A stretch of 64,000 nt of DNA from Exiguobacterium chiriqhucha RW-2 (GCF_000416965.1 NZ_ATCL01000009.1:186001-250000), one strand, 5' to 3'. Positions 8,405 through 17,676 are shown, counted from the first letter of the stretch. The notes: a model not told the origin generated them from the letters alone. Translations and numbers: made by a program.

Positions 8405-9517
8405 TTATTTCAAGTTCTCTGGGTTGAGTGGCAAGAGCGAGTCGACGACGAAACGCCCGTCCTTACGAATCAAGACATCATCGAACCAAATCTCGCCGCC
8501 GCCGTAATCAGGGCGTTGGATATTGACGAGGTCCCAATGGATTGACGAGTTGTTGCCGTTATAAGCGTCATCATACGCCTGACCCGGTGTAAAGTGGAAA
8601 CTGCCGTCGATTTTCTCATCGAACAAGATATCCTTCATCGGATGTTGGATGTACGGGTTGACGCCGATGGCGAACTCGCCGACGAAACGTGCCCCTTCGT
8701 CCGTATTGAACACTTCATTGATTCGGTCTGTGTCGTTCGCTGTCGCATCGACAATCTTTCCATCTTTGAACGTCAACGACACGTTCTCGAACGTGAAGCC
8801 GTGATACGGTGACGGCGTGTTGTACGTGATGACACCGTTGATCGAATCTTTGACCGGAGCTGTGAACACTTCACCGTCCGGAATGTTCATTTGGCCAGAA
8901 CACTTGATGGCCGGAATGTCTTTAATTGAGAACGTGAGGTCCGTCCCTGGTCCTTTGATTGTGACACGGTCGGTCTCATTCATGAGGCTGACGAGCGCGT
9001 CCATGGCCCGGTCCATCTTACCGTAGTCGAGTGTGCAGACGTTGAAGTAGAAGTCTTCGAACGCCTCAGTCGATTTACCAGCGAGTTGTGCCATCGACGG
9101 CGATGGATAACGGAGCACGACCCATCTCGTTCCTTTGACGCGGTCCTCGGTATGCATTTTACCGATAGTGGCCCCGACGAGTTTTTGTTGCTCGGCCGGC
9201 ACGTCTGACAGTTCGTTGATGTTGTCACCGGCACGAAGGCCGATGTAAGCGTCCATCGCTTGCATCTGTTTGCGTTCGATGTCGGCCATGAGTTCGAGCT
9301 GTTCCCGGCTCGCTCCCGTATAAAGTTTGCGCAAGATGCGGCTCTCTTTCAATAAGACGAACGGATGCCCCCCAGCCTCATACGCCTTTTCGACGAGCGC
9401 TTCGACAAGCGATTCCTCGACGCCGAAATTTTCAATGAGAACGCGTTCCCCCGGTTTCAATTCGACTGAATAATTGATTAATCCATCAGCGAGTTGCGTG
9501 ATTCTTGGATCTCTCAT
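8405..9517 (-). CDS. ampS: M29 family aminopeptidase (AmpS/PepS type)
   Basis: Cytosolic metallo-aminopeptidase of the thermophilic aminopeptidase M29 family, which releases N-terminal amino acids from peptides using two divalent metals. Seen here: N-terminal LADGLINYSVELKPGERVLI, the NIPDGEVFTAPV metal-site segment near residue 230, GEFAIGVNP near 280, and the C-terminal HWDLV region with DGGGEIWFDD-like closing sequence. At 370 residues it is slightly shorter than several AmpS proteins (about 410), but all motifs are present. The start at 9517 has AAAGGGGTG upstream. It is a single gene, convergent with dps and divergent from ytxG. Confidence 0.9.
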   Translation of the reverse strand: MRDPRITQLADGLINYSVELKPGERVLIENFGVEESLVEALVEKAYEAGGHPFVLLKESRILRKLYTGASREQLELMADIERKQMQAMDAYIGLRAGDNINELSDVPAEQQKLVGATIGKMHTEDRVKGTRWVVLRYPSPSMAQLAGKSTEAFEDFYFNVCTLDYGKMDRAMDALVSLMNETDRVTIKGPGTDLTFSIKDIPAIKCSGQMNIPDGEVFTAPVKDSINGVITYNTPSPYHGFTFENVSLTFKDGKIVDATANDTDRINEVFNTDEGARFVGEFAIGVNPYIQHPMKDILFDEKIDGSFHFTPGQAYDDAYNGNNSSIHWDLVNIQRPDYGGGEIWFDDVLIRKDGRFVVDSLLPLNPENLK

Positions 9518-9645
9518 ACGAACACCCCTTTTAACTTTTTTAAATTTATTTCTATTTTAGTGTAATCGAAAACATAAAAACGGGTAAAGGAATAATCAGA
9601 CCGGATGGCGAAAACGGTTGTGACAAATCTTTTGAGTCATAATGG

Positions 9646-9654
9646 TGCTATAAT
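9646..9654 (+). promoter_or_regulatory. Extended -10 promoter for ytxG-ytxH
   Basis: TGCTATAAT at 9646-9654, 36 bases before the ytxG start. In B. subtilis this operon has a stress sigma (SigB) promoter; I do not see a GGGTAT-type SigB -10 here. Confidence 0.55.
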
Positions 9655-9690
9655 GAAACCACCACATTATCGAATAGGAGGAATGGATGC

Positions 9691-10209
9691 ATGGAAATCA
9701 CATTAGGAGGCATTGCAGGGCTCGTCGCAGCACTCGCATTTGTCGTACTCGTATTTTTCTTGGCACGTGTTTTGTCGAACGTCAATCGGACACTCGGTAG
9801 CGTCGCCAACACAACTGAAAACTTAGAACGTCAATTAGACGGAATTACAATGGAAGTGACGGCGCTCTTACATAAGACGAACCGTCTCGTGGATAACGTC
9901 GAAGAGAAAACAGAATTGCTCGCACCGGTGGCACACGCCCTTGATGAGCTCGGCACGTCACTCAACGAAGTGACAGAGTCGGTACGGACGGTTTCTTCTT
10001 CTGTTCACGTAGCAGCAGACGAGAATAAAGAGCAGATTGCCCAAGCGGTACGTTGGGGATCGGTCGCTGTAGAATTATTTAAGAAAAACAAAACAGAAAC
10101 GTCTTCAGACGAACGACCATCACGTCGTCGCGGCCGTCGGGACCGTAAACAAGAACCGACTACGGTTTCACCAGGGTTGATTGCGACAGACGATACAATC
10201 AAATCATAA
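9691..10209 (+). CDS. ytxG: DUF948 general-stress-type protein (YtxG-like)
   Basis: A 172-residue protein with one N-terminal membrane segment (about residues 6-28), then a long heptad-rich, probably coiled-coil region (residues about 35-115, many Leu/Val/Thr with LERQLDGITMEVTALLHKT). A basic tail follows (RPSRRRGRRDRK). This is the DUF948/YtxG arrangement. It is followed 22 bases later by ytxH, as in B. subtilis, where the pair belongs to the general stress response. The molecular role is unknown. A GGAGGA-type site (ATAGGAGGA) precedes the start. Confidence 0.8.
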   Translation: MEITLGGIAGLVAALAFVVLVFFLARVLSNVNRTLGSVANTTENLERQLDGITMEVTALLHKTNRLVDNVEEKTELLAPVAHALDELGTSLNEVTESVRTVSSSVHVAADENKEQIAQAVRWGSVAVELFKKNKTETSSDERPSRRRGRRDRKQEPTTVSPGLIATDDTIKS

Positions 10210-10231
10210 CTATCACAAGGAGGAAGTAACG

Positions 10232-10948
10232 ATGACATACGACAAGAACAAGACATATACGAATGAACAGCAATCAAGCGGTGGGTTTTTAGCTGGTGTC
10301 GTCCTCGGCGGCGTGATTGGTGCAGCAGTAGCACTCCTCACATCACCGAAGAGCGGACGTGAAGTACGGACATACCTCGACGAGAAAACGGCGACGTCGC
10401 GTGAGCGATTGACCGTCAAGTCGAAAGAAGTTCGTGAAAAAGCAGAACCGGTCGTCGGCGAATGGATTAAAGTAGCGAGCGATAAAGCGGCTCCGGTCTT
10501 AAACCTCGTCAAAGACAAGGCCCGTGAAGCGGCTGAATTGAAACAACAAGTCGATGAAGACGAATTGTCAATCGAAGAAGCGATGGAGAAAGCTGATCAA
10601 CTCGTAGCGGAGGCGGAAGCCGAAGTGAAAGAGCAACTCGATAAGGCTTCAGAAGAGCAGTCGAACGAAGCAAAAGATTCGAACGAAGCGAAAGCTTCAA
10701 ATGAGTCAAACGAGTCGTCGAAGTCAGAAGCGTCGACAGACAAACCGAAACAATCAGACAGTAAGCCGAACGCGAACAAATCGAACGCGACGAAATCGGC
10801 TGCAAACAAACAAAACACAACGAGCAGCCGTGACCAGTCGGAAGACTATGAGTCAGACTTCGAGGCACCTGTGAAAGACTTGCTCGACGATGAGTCGAAA
10901 CAAGAATTGAACAACTTGAAGCAAGACCTTAAAAACGGCAACAAATAA
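10232..10948 (+). CDS. ytxH: YtxH-domain protein with long low-complexity tail
   Basis: A 238-residue protein. The N-terminus carries the YtxH signature, a glycine-rich membrane segment (GGFLAGVVLGGVIGAAVALL, residues about 14-33) followed directly by TSPKSGREVRTYL. The rest is helical and charged. From about residue 140 it turns into a Ser/Asn/Glu/Lys-rich tail with repeats such as SNEAKDSNEAKASNES. The family is usually shorter, so this tail is an extension. The start follows AAGGAGG at 10218-10224. It ends the ytxG operon; the ytxJ gene that follows in B. subtilis is missing here. Function unknown. Confidence 0.8.
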   Translation: MTYDKNKTYTNEQQSSGGFLAGVVLGGVIGAAVALLTSPKSGREVRTYLDEKTATSRERLTVKSKEVREKAEPVVGEWIKVASDKAAPVLNLVKDKAREAAELKQQVDEDELSIEEAMEKADQLVAEAEAEVKEQLDKASEEQSNEAKDSNEAKASNESNESSKSEASTDKPKQSDSKPNANKSNATKSAANKQNTTSSRDQSEDYESDFEAPVKDLLDDESKQELNNLKQDLKNGNK

Positions 10949-10956
10949 GTGATGAC

Positions 10957-10986
10957 GCGTCCGGGACTAGCCGGGCGCTTTTTTTT
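10957..10986 (+). terminator. Terminator after ytxH
   Basis: GCGTCCGG (10957-10964) pairs with CCGGGCGC (10971-10978) with one wobble, followed by eight T. Confidence 0.9.
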
Positions 10987-11016
10987 GTTGATTTTGTGTC
11001 GTCAGCCCATTTCCCT

Positions 11017-11045
11017 ATGACAAAGCGATTAAAGTTCGTTATAAT
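11017..11045 (+). promoter_or_regulatory. SigA-type promoter for the DAHP synthase gene
   Basis: ATGACA (11017-11022), 17-base spacer, TATAAT (11040-11045). It stands 41 bases before the start codon and directly after the ytxH terminator. Confidence 0.75.
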
Positions 11046-11086
11046 TAGGAATCTGGAAAGAACGGCTTAGAAATGAGAGGGTAATT

Positions 11087-12178
11087 ATGAGTCCACAAGA
11101 TCAGTTGAATCGATTACGTCGCGAGATGGATGAGTTGAATCGTGAGATGCTCGACTTGCTCAGCCGCCGTGGCACACTCGCTGTTGAGATTGGAAAAGTA
11201 AAACGTCTGCAAGGTGTGGAGCGATACGATCCGGTACGTGAACGTGAGATGCTCGACTTCATCGCGGCAGAGAATCCGGGTCCGTTCGAGACGGCTCGCT
11301 TGCAACATCTGTTCAAAGAGATGTTTAAAGCTTCGGCCGAACTGCAAGGCGAAGACCGTGACAAGACGCTACTCGTTTCACGGAAACGCCAAGCCGAAGA
11401 CACGATCGTCACGCTCGATGATGTCAAAATCGGCAATGGACGTCCGCAACTGATTGCGGGACCATGTGCGGTCGAATCGTTTGAGCAAGTGAACGCCGTC
11501 GCTGAGAAATTGGCGCTGTCCGGAGTGAAAATCTTGCGGGGCGGGGCGTACAAGCCACGTACTTCACCATACGACTTCCAAGGTCTCGGCTTCGAGGGAT
11601 TGAAACTGCTGAAGCAAGCGGCAGATCGTCATGACTTACGGGTCATCTCTGAAATCATGACGCCTGGTGCGGTCGAATCGGCACTTCCATACGTGGACAT
11701 CATCCAAGTCGGTGCGCGCAATATGCAAAACTTCGACTTGCTGAAAGAAGTCGGGAAGACGGATAAACCGGTGCTCTTGAAGCGTGGCTTATCGGCTACG
11801 ATTGAAGAGTTCATCTATGCGGCCGAGTACATCATGGCGAGCGGCAACAGCCAAGTCATCTTGTGCGAACGCGGCATCCGGACATATGAACGGGCGACAC
11901 GCAACACGCTCGACATCACCGCGGTCCCGATTTTGAAACAAGAGACGCATTTGCCGGTCATGGTCGACGTGACGCACTCGACAGGACGACGCGACTTGTT
12001 ACTGCCAGCGGCCAAAGCGGCGCTTGCAGTCGGGGCGGACGGGGTCATGGTGGAAGTACACCCGAACCCGGCCATCGCCTTATCGGATGCCCAGCAACAA
12101 CTCGATTTCGATCAGTTCGATCAATTCGTGGACGGGCTAACGGCCCAGTTCCCTCAACTTGATTTGGTGAAAAAGTAA
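11087..12178 (+). CDS. aroA: Chorismate mutase / 3-deoxy-7-phosphoheptulonate synthase
   Basis: Bifunctional first enzyme of the shikimate pathway (aroA in B. subtilis naming). Residues about 1-85 are an AroQ-type chorismate mutase helix bundle ([19 protein letters not shown], with [11 protein letters not shown]). Residues about 110-350 are a type I-beta DAHP synthase condensing phosphoenolpyruvate with erythrose 4-phosphate; seen are [29 protein letters not shown] and [13 protein letters not shown]. In this family the mutase part serves as the allosteric sensor for chorismate and prephenate. Its 363 residues are normal length. It has its own promoter and is followed by a terminator-like hairpin before ccpA, the same neighbour as in B. 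subtilis. Confidence 0.97.
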   Translation: MSPQDQLNRLRREMDELNREMLDLLSRRGTLAVEIGKVKRLQGVERYDPVREREMLDFIAAENPGPFETARLQHLFKEMFKASAELQGEDRDKTLLVSRKRQAEDTIVTLDDVKIGNGRPQLIAGPCAVESFEQVNAVAEKLALSGVKILRGGAYKPRTSPYDFQGLGFEGLKLLKQAADRHDLRVISEIMTPGAVESALPYVDIIQVGARNMQNFDLLKEVGKTDKPVLLKRGLSATIEEFIYAAEYIMASGNSQVILCERGIRTYERATRNTLDITAVPILKQETHLPVMVDVTHSTGRRDLLLPAAKAALAVGADGVMVEVHPNPAIALSDAQQQLDFDQFDQFVDGLTAQFPQLDLVKK

Positions 12179-12209
12179 GCTTTCCAATTGGAAACGTTTT
12201 ATATAGCGT

Positions 12210-12252
12210 GAAGACAGGGTAAAATGATGACAGATACCTGTCTTCCTTTTTT
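12210..12252 (+). terminator. Terminator-like hairpin between aroA and ccpA
   Basis: GAAGACAGG (12210-12218) pairs perfectly with CCTGTCTTC (12237-12245) across an 18-base loop, with a run of six T after the stem. It should separate ccpA from aroA, or attenuate read-through. Confidence 0.75.
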
Positions 12253-12304
12253 GACACGTTTTTTGAAAATCGTTTGAAAATCATTGCTTGTAGGAGGAGT
12301 TTTA

Positions 12305-13318
12305 ATGAATAGTAACAATGTAACCATCTATGATGTCGCACGAGAAGCCGGGGTGTCGATGGCAACCGTCTCACGCGTCGTCAACGGAAACCCGAACGTC
12401 AAACCGACGACCCGCAAGAAAGTCCAGGATGCGATTGACCGTCTCGGCTATCGTCCGAACGCTGTTGCACGTGGACTGGCCAGTAAGAAGACGACGACGG
12501 TCGGCGTCATCGTCCCAGATATCTCGAACATCTTCTTCGCAGACCTTGCCCGCGGAATCGAGGACGTCGCGACGATGTACAAGTACAACATCATCCTCGG
12601 GAACTCGGACTCGAACCGTGACAAAGAGATCCATTTGTTGAACACATTGCTCGGGAAACAAGTCGACGGCATCATTTTCATGGGCGGTCGTCTGCATGAA
12701 GACCTCGTCAACGAGTTTAAGAAGTCACCGGTCCCAATCGTCCTCGCGGCGACACTCAACCAAGGGTATGACCTCCCTGCGGTCAACATCGATTATGAGC
12801 AAGCGGCATACGACGCGACCGAAATGTTGATTGGCCACGGTCATAAACAAGTCGGCTTCATCACAGGTCCACTCGAGCAACAAATCAATGGCGAGAAGAA
12901 ATTCTCTGGCTACCGCCGTGCCCTTGACGACGCCGGACTCCCGTTCCGTGAGAGTGACGTCGTCCTTGGGAATTACACGTACGCATCAGGCCTTGAGGCG
13001 ATGCAGAAGATGCTCGAACGTGACGATTGCCCGAAAGCGATTTTCGCCGGTACGGATGAGATGGCACTCGGTGTCATTCACGCGATTCAAGACGCCGGTT
13101 TCTCGGTCCCGAACGATTTTGAAGTCGTCGGCCATGATAACACGCGTCTCGCTACGATGATTCGTCCGAAATTGACGACGGTCGTCCAACCGATGTATGA
13201 CATCGGTGCCGTTGCCATGCGTCTCTTGACGAAAATCTTGAATGCGGAAGAAGTCGAAGAGAAGAACGTTGTCTTGCCGCACCGCATCGAACGTCGCGAT
13301 TCGGTACGTCAAGACTGA
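12305..13318 (+). CDS. ccpA: Catabolite control protein A
   Basis: LacI/GalR family regulator. With HPr phosphorylated on its regulatory serine it binds cre sites and controls carbon metabolism. The N-terminal helix-turn-helix and hinge are plain ([22 protein letters not shown] near residues 6-27, then [15 protein letters not shown]). The core has the periplasmic-binding fold, with [12 protein letters not shown], and [10 protein letters not shown] near residue 245. At 337 residues it has normal length. The start at 12305 follows GTAGGAGG. Cre-like sequences are present before acuA, pfkA, citZ and gapB in this window, consistent with local targets. Confidence 0.97.
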   Translation: MNSNNVTIYDVAREAGVSMATVSRVVNGNPNVKPTTRKKVQDAIDRLGYRPNAVARGLASKKTTTVGVIVPDISNIFFADLARGIEDVATMYKYNIILGNSDSNRDKEIHLLNTLLGKQVDGIIFMGGRLHEDLVNEFKKSPVPIVLAATLNQGYDLPAVNIDYEQAAYDATEMLIGHGHKQVGFITGPLEQQINGEKKFSGYRRALDDAGLPFRESDVVLGNYTYASGLEAMQKMLERDDCPKAIFAGTDEMALGVIHAIQDAGFSVPNDFEVVGHDNTRLATMIRPKLTTVVQPMYDIGAVAMRLLTKILNAEEVEEKNVVLPHRIERRDSVRQD

Positions 13319-13320
13319 AT

Positions 13321-13369
13321 AAAAATCCCCTCGCCTGTCGGAGTCACTCCGCGGACGAGGGGATTTTTT
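13321..13369. terminator. Bidirectional terminator between ccpA and acuC
   Basis: AAAAATCCCCTCG (13321-13333) pairs with CGAGGGGATTTTT (13356-13368). The terminal bases overlap the acuC stop codon. Confidence 0.9.
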
Positions 13370-14537
13370 AGACATATAGTGATTTGCGATCGTGCGAAAT
13401 GAACGGCCAGAACGCCCGTTTCGTCACTTCCCAATTTTTCTCCTCAATTTGTTGGCGTCGGGGAATATGTTGGAACGTGTACGGATGGTCATCCCAGCGT
13501 GTCGGCAAGGCTAAATCCGCTTTGTCCTGCCACTGCTCGATCCATTCGGGCGGAATGTCGCCGCTGTACGGCGCCTCGCGCGTCAGTCCGGCCCACACTT
13601 GCGCCCAAGCCCGGGGTACGGTCCGATACCAATCATAGCCGCCGCCGCCGAGGGCGACGAGTCTTCCTTCCGTATACTCGTCGGCAAGTCGAGAGGCGAT
13701 TTGAGGAATCTGTTCGAACGTCCGAATCGTCGAGGCAAGGTGCGTCAACGGATCAAAGGCATGGGCGTCGGCCCCGTTCTGCGTCACGATGATATCCGGC
13801 TTGAACCATTCGCACGCTTCCCGGAACACTGTCTCGTAACAGCGCAAGAACGACTCGTCTTGGGTGAACGCATCGACCGGGACGTTCCAGCTATAGCCGT
13901 ACCCATTCCCGTTGCCGCGCTCTGTGACGGCTCCTGTCCCCGGGAACAGGTAGCGGCCGGTCTCGTGGATGGATAACGTCATCACATCGTCATCGTCATA
14001 AAACAGCCATTGTACGCCGTCTCCGTGGTGGGCGTCAGTATCGACATAGAGGACCCGGCTGCCGTACGCTTTACGGACGTGGGCGATGGCAACCGCTGCG
14101 TCGTTATACACGCAAAATCCGGACGCTTTCCGCCTCATCCCGTGATGGAGGCCGCCCCCGACGTGAAAGGCGCGCTCCAGTTTACCGCTCGCGACCAAAT
14201 CGAGTGCGTGAACGGTGCCCCCGACGAGCCGGGCCGCCCCTTCATGGATGGTTGGGAAAATCGGCGTGTCTTCAGTGCCGAGGCCGAACTTGTTCGCTTT
14301 CAATGTCGACAGCTCACCGGCCGCCGCCGCTTGAACCGCTTCGATATAATCAAGGTCATGGACGAGCGCGAGCGACTCGACCGAGGCGAGGGGCGGGGCG
14401 ATGCACTCGGAGGCCTGAAGTTTACCTGAGGCGATGAGCAGGGACGTCGTCAGCTCCAGGCGGACCGGATTGAACGGATGATCCGCATGGAAGCGGTACG
14501 AGTTCTCGTTCTCCCCGAATATGTAGGCCGGTCTCAT
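13368..14537 (-). CDS. acuC: Acetoin utilization protein AcuC, class I histone-deacetylase family
   Basis: Zinc-dependent deacetylase of the arginase/HDAC fold. In B. subtilis AcuC removes the acetyl group that AcuA puts on acetyl-CoA synthetase, restoring activity. Visible catalytic signatures are the HPFNPVRLELT N-terminus, GGGLHHGMRRKASGFCVYND (tandem histidines), VDTDAHHGDGVQW (zinc ligands), SIHETGRYLFPGTG, QNGADAHAFDPL and LGGGGY. Its 389 residues are full length. It is the last gene of acuABC; its ATG overlaps the acuB stop by four bases (ATGA), indicating translational coupling. It lies opposite acsA, its likely target. Confidence 0.95.
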   Translation of the reverse strand: MRPAYIFGENENSYRFHADHPFNPVRLELTTSLLIASGKLQASECIAPPLASVESLALVHDLDYIEAVQAAAAGELSTLKANKFGLGTEDTPIFPTIHEGAARLVGGTVHALDLVASGKLERAFHVGGGLHHGMRRKASGFCVYNDAAVAIAHVRKAYGSRVLYVDTDAHHGDGVQWLFYDDDDVMTLSIHETGRYLFPGTGAVTERGNGNGYGYSWNVPVDAFTQDESFLRCYETVFREACEWFKPDIIVTQNGADAHAFDPLTHLASTIRTFEQIPQIASRLADEYTEGRLVALGGGGYDWYRTVPRAWAQVWAGLTREAPYSGDIPPEWIEQWQDKADLALPTRWDDHPYTFQHIPRRQQIEEKNWEVTKRAFWPFISHDRKSLYV

Positions 14538-15166
14538 TGGGACATCTCCGGACCGAGCACGTCATAACCTTCGCGTTTCAACCGTTCGATGATGCGGAGC
14601 GGATTCATCGTCTGGACGCGGAACGAGATGATGCGTTTATACGGGTCGGGCGTCGGGTGAACGAACACGTTGATGATGTTGACGTTCGTCTTGGCGAGGA
14701 GCCGGGTCACTTTCTCGAGCGTCCCCGTCGTGTTCTCGACCAAGAGCTCAATCTGAGAGCTCGGCTCGAGCGCGCCCGTCAATTGGACGAAGTAACGCAA
14801 TAAGTCTGTCTCGGTCAAGACGCCGACGAGTTTGCCTTGTTCGACAATCGGCAGGCAGGTCAGGCGATACTCATAAAACAGAGCGGCCGCATCTTCGAAG
14901 AAGTCGTACGGATGTGCCGTCGTCACATCTTGACGCATGATGCTCGAAACGGGGTTTTTGAAGTCGGCGCTCTCGCTCTCCGGATGGAACACGCTCGTCG
15001 CTCCGCTCATCTCGAACTGGCCGACGATTCCGACGACTTGTCGGGCCGGGTTGGTGACGATGAGATGGCGCACTTTATGATCACGCATGAGCTTGGCCGC
15101 ATGGGCGATCGTGTTGGTCGGTTGAATCGTCACGACATGACGGTTCATCATTTGTTCAATCAACAT
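14534..15166 (-). CDS. acuB: AcuB, tandem CBS plus ACT-domain protein
   Basis: A 210-residue protein with two CBS modules (about residues 1-60 and 75-135; MNRHVVTIQPTNTIAHAAKLM and VGVLTETDLLRYF), then an ACT-like domain (ELLVENTTGTLEKVTRLLAKTNVNIINVFV, about residues 143-205). CBS pairs bind adenine nucleotides and ACT domains small ligands, so a sensor or regulator role in acetate metabolism is likely; the ligand is not known. It sits between acuA (12 bases) and acuC (four-base overlap) in a clear operon. Confidence 0.93.
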   Translation of the reverse strand: MLIEQMMNRHVVTIQPTNTIAHAAKLMRDHKVRHLIVTNPARQVVGIVGQFEMSGATSVFHPESESADFKNPVSSIMRQDVTTAHPYDFFEDAAALFYEYRLTCLPIVEQGKLVGVLTETDLLRYFVQLTGALEPSSQIELLVENTTGTLEKVTRLLAKTNVNIINVFVHPTPDPYKRIISFRVQTMNPLRIIERLKREGYDVLGPEMSQ

Positions 15167-15178
15167 CCAGGTCCCTCC

Positions 15179-15808
15179 TTAGTCATACATGAACCGGCGC
15201 CGCAGCCGGAGCGAATCGAAATGGTCGATCGTTTCTTGCCGGACGTTCTTGCCAATCCGTGCCATGAGACAGTTGGCCGGATGCGAGGCAATCTCCGGGT
15301 CATCGGTCGGGAAGAAGACGAGTCCGCCGTGGTTCATCATCTTTTCCATCACTTTCCGATAGTCCCAGATAGAGAGCCCGCTCCCTTTCAAGTCCCAGTG
15401 CCAATAATATTCGGTCGTCAAAATCAAGAAGTCATCCATATGCGAGTCCATCATTGACACTTCAAGCAGTTGCTTGCCGATCCGTTGGCCACGGAAGCGC
15501 GGGCTCACTTCGATCGCGCCGAGCTCGAGGATATAGGGGTCGTTCCCTTCACTCCAACGTTCATATGGGTCCGGATATAAATACGTGACATAACCGATGA
15601 CGAGGTCATCGACGCGGGCCACGATGATGCGGCCTTCTTTCAAGTGAGCGATTTCGACGAGCGCCTTGTGTTGGTCCTCAGGTTCACGAAATGCGGTCAA
15701 TCCCTCATCGAGCCGATACGTGGCCAACACGTCGCTCTCGATCGGTCCATCGATGATTACGGCTCCGAGTGAGGTTTCCCACACCTTTGAATGATATTGT
15801 TTTTCCAT
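15179..15808 (-). CDS. acuA: AcuA, protein lysine acetyltransferase
   Basis: GNAT-family N-acetyltransferase of 209 residues. In B. subtilis AcuA acetylates the catalytic lysine of acetyl-CoA synthetase and switches it off. The acetyl-CoA-binding motif A is visible as the LGAIEVSPRFRGQRIGKQLLE stretch near residues 95-115. First gene of acuABC, with the strong site AAAAGGTGGTGA before its ATG. It is divergent from acsA, sharing a 155-base control region with a cre-like sequence on its -10 element, so glucose repression through CcpA is likely. Confidence 0.94.
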   Translation of the reverse strand: MEKQYHSKVWETSLGAVIIDGPIESDVLATYRLDEGLTAFREPEDQHKALVEIAHLKEGRIIVARVDDLVIGYVTYLYPDPYERWSEGNDPYILELGAIEVSPRFRGQRIGKQLLEVSMMDSHMDDFLILTTEYYWHWDLKGSGLSIWDYRKVMEKMMNHGGLVFFPTDDPEIASHPANCLMARIGKNVRQETIDHFDSLRLRRRFMYD

Positions 15809-15833
15809 GGAGTCACCACCTTTTCCACCTTCT

Positions 15834-15848
15834 ATTATAGCGCTTTCA
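15834..15848 (-). promoter_or_regulatory. cre-like CcpA site overlapping the acuABC -10
   Basis: On the minus strand this reads TGAAAGCGCTATAAT. The first 14 bases match the cre consensus TGWAANCGNTNWCA except at position 13. The last six bases form a TATAAT -10 for acuA. Binding of CcpA there would block RNA polymerase, in agreement with the known glucose repression of acuABC in B. subtilis. Confidence 0.7.
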
Positions 15849-15889
15849 TTTAGCTTGTTTCACACTCTTTTGGAGATTTTGGAAATTCA

Positions 15890-15918
15890 TTGATTTGTCA
15901 TAATATTAACACTATACT
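15890..15918 (+). promoter_or_regulatory. SigA-type promoter for acsA
   Basis: TTGATT (15890-15895), 17-base spacer, TATACT (15913-15918), 45 bases before the acsA start. It is divergent from the acu promoter. Confidence 0.7.
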
Positions 15919-15963
15919 GAAAGTGGTTATACCATTCATTACAGGGGAGGCGAATCTTTAGCG

Positions 15964-17670
15964 ATGGAAAAATTGAAAGCGTTATCAGGGGAACATCAAT
16001 TGGCGTCGTATGAAGATGCTTGTCAGTCGTTCGAGTGGACACAAGCAGAAGCATTATTTTCTTGGAATTTGACGGGGAACGTCAACATGGCGTACGAAGC
16101 AATCGACCGTCACGCAGAAGGTGAACTCGCCACGAAGCTGGCGTTGCTCTATTTCGATGGGGAACGAGAAGAGCGCTACACGTATGAGGACATGAAACGA
16201 GAAAGCAATCGGGCCGGAAACGTTCTGAAATCGGTTGGAGTGGAGAAAGGCGACCGCGTCTTCATCTTCATGCCACGGAGTCCAGAACTTTATTTTATTT
16301 TGCTCGGTACACTCAAGCTCGGGGCGATTGTCGGTCCGTTGTTTGAGGCGTTCATGGAGCAAGCCGTCCACGACCGTCTGCTCGACTCGGAAGCGAAAGT
16401 CATCGTCACGACCGAGGCGCTCCTACCGCGTATCCCGGTCGATCAACTCCCGCACTTGGAGACGATTTTAATCGTCGGTGACGAGGTAAAAGAGGCAGGG
16501 AAAATCATCGACTACCGCAAATTGGCGGGTGATGCCTCGACCGATCTCGACATCACGTGGGTCGACCGCGAAGACGGCATGATTTTGCATTATACGTCAG
16601 GGTCGACCGGGAAACCGAAAGGTGTCTTGCATGTCCATAACGCCATGGTGCAGCATTTGATGACCGGCAAATGGGTGCTTGACTTGCAACCGGACGACAT
16701 TTACTGGTGCACAGCCGATCCAGGTTGGGTGACGGGTACGAGCTACGGGATTTTCGCACCGTTCTTGAACGGGGCGACGAACGTAATCGTCGGGGGACGA
16801 TTCAATCCTGAGTTCTGGTATTCGGTCATCGAACGGTTCGGTGTCACGGTCTGGTACAGCGCGCCGACAGCGTTTCGGATGCTCATGGGTGCCGGAGAAG
16901 AGGCGTTTGAAAAATATGATTTGTCGTCACTCCGCCATATCCTGTCGGTCGGAGAACCGCTCAATCCGGAAGTCATTCGTTGGGGGAACGAATCGTTCGG
17001 ATTACGGATTCATGACACGTGGTGGATGACAGAGACCGGCGCGATGATGATTTGTAACTATCCGACGATGGATATCAAACCGGGGTCGATGGGCAAAGCT
17101 ATCCCGGGTTGTGAAGCGGCCATCTTAGACGACCGCGGTCAACCACTCCCGCCTCACCGGATGGGCAACTTGGCACTCAAGACGCCATGGCCGTCGATGA
17201 TGCGGAAAATTTGGAAGAATGACGCCAAGTATGAGAGCTACTTCTGGGGTGACTGGTACGTCTCGGGTGACTCGGCGTATATGGACGAGGACGGTTACTT
17301 CTGGTTCCAAGGCCGCGTCGATGACGTCATCATGACGGCAGGGGAACGGGTCGGTCCGTTCGAAGTCGAGAGCCGTCTCGTCGAGCATCCAGCTGTCGCC
17401 GAGGCCGGGGTTATCGGGAAACCAGATCCGGTCCGCGGCGAGATCATCAAGGCGTTCATCGCGCTCCGTAAAGGCTATGAGCCGTCGGACGAGTTGAAGG
17501 CGGAGATTCAAAAGTTCGTCAAAGAAGGTCTCGCGGCTCACGCGGCTCCGCGTGAGATCGAGTTCAAAGACAAATTGCCGAAAACGCGAAGCGGGAAAAT
17601 CATGCGTCGCGTCTTGAAAGCATGGGAGTTGAACCTCGAGACGGGTGACTTATCGACAATGGAAGATTGA
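15964..17670 (+). CDS. acsA: Acetyl-CoA synthetase (AMP-forming)
   Basis: Activates acetate with ATP and CoA through acetyl-AMP, for growth on acetate or acetoin products. The ANL-superfamily core motifs are present: YTSGSTGKPKGV near residues 210-221, DTWWMTETG near 350, SGDSAYMDEDGYFWFQGRVDD near 430, and the C-terminal catalytic loop PKTRSGKIMRR with the lysine at residue 545, the residue acetylated by AcuA in homologues. Length 568 residues is normal. A GGGGAGG site lies upstream. It faces acuABC, giving synthase, acetylase and deacetylase together. Confidence 0.96.
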   Translation: MEKLKALSGEHQLASYEDACQSFEWTQAEALFSWNLTGNVNMAYEAIDRHAEGELATKLALLYFDGEREERYTYEDMKRESNRAGNVLKSVGVEKGDRVFIFMPRSPELYFILLGTLKLGAIVGPLFEAFMEQAVHDRLLDSEAKVIVTTEALLPRIPVDQLPHLETILIVGDEVKEAGKIIDYRKLAGDASTDLDITWVDREDGMILHYTSGSTGKPKGVLHVHNAMVQHLMTGKWVLDLQPDDIYWCTADPGWVTGTSYGIFAPFLNGATNVIVGGRFNPEFWYSVIERFGVTVWYSAPTAFRMLMGAGEEAFEKYDLSSLRHILSVGEPLNPEVIRWGNESFGLRIHDTWWMTETGAMMICNYPTMDIKPGSMGKAIPGCEAAILDDRGQPLPPHRMGNLALKTPWPSMMRKIWKNDAKYESYFWGDWYVSGDSAYMDEDGYFWFQGRVDDVIMTAGERVGPFEVESRLVEHPAVAEAGVIGKPDPVRGEIIKAFIALRKGYEPSDELKAEIQKFVKEGLAAHAAPREIEFKDKLPKTRSGKIMRRVLKAWELNLETGDLSTMED

Positions 17671-17676
17671 ACGACA

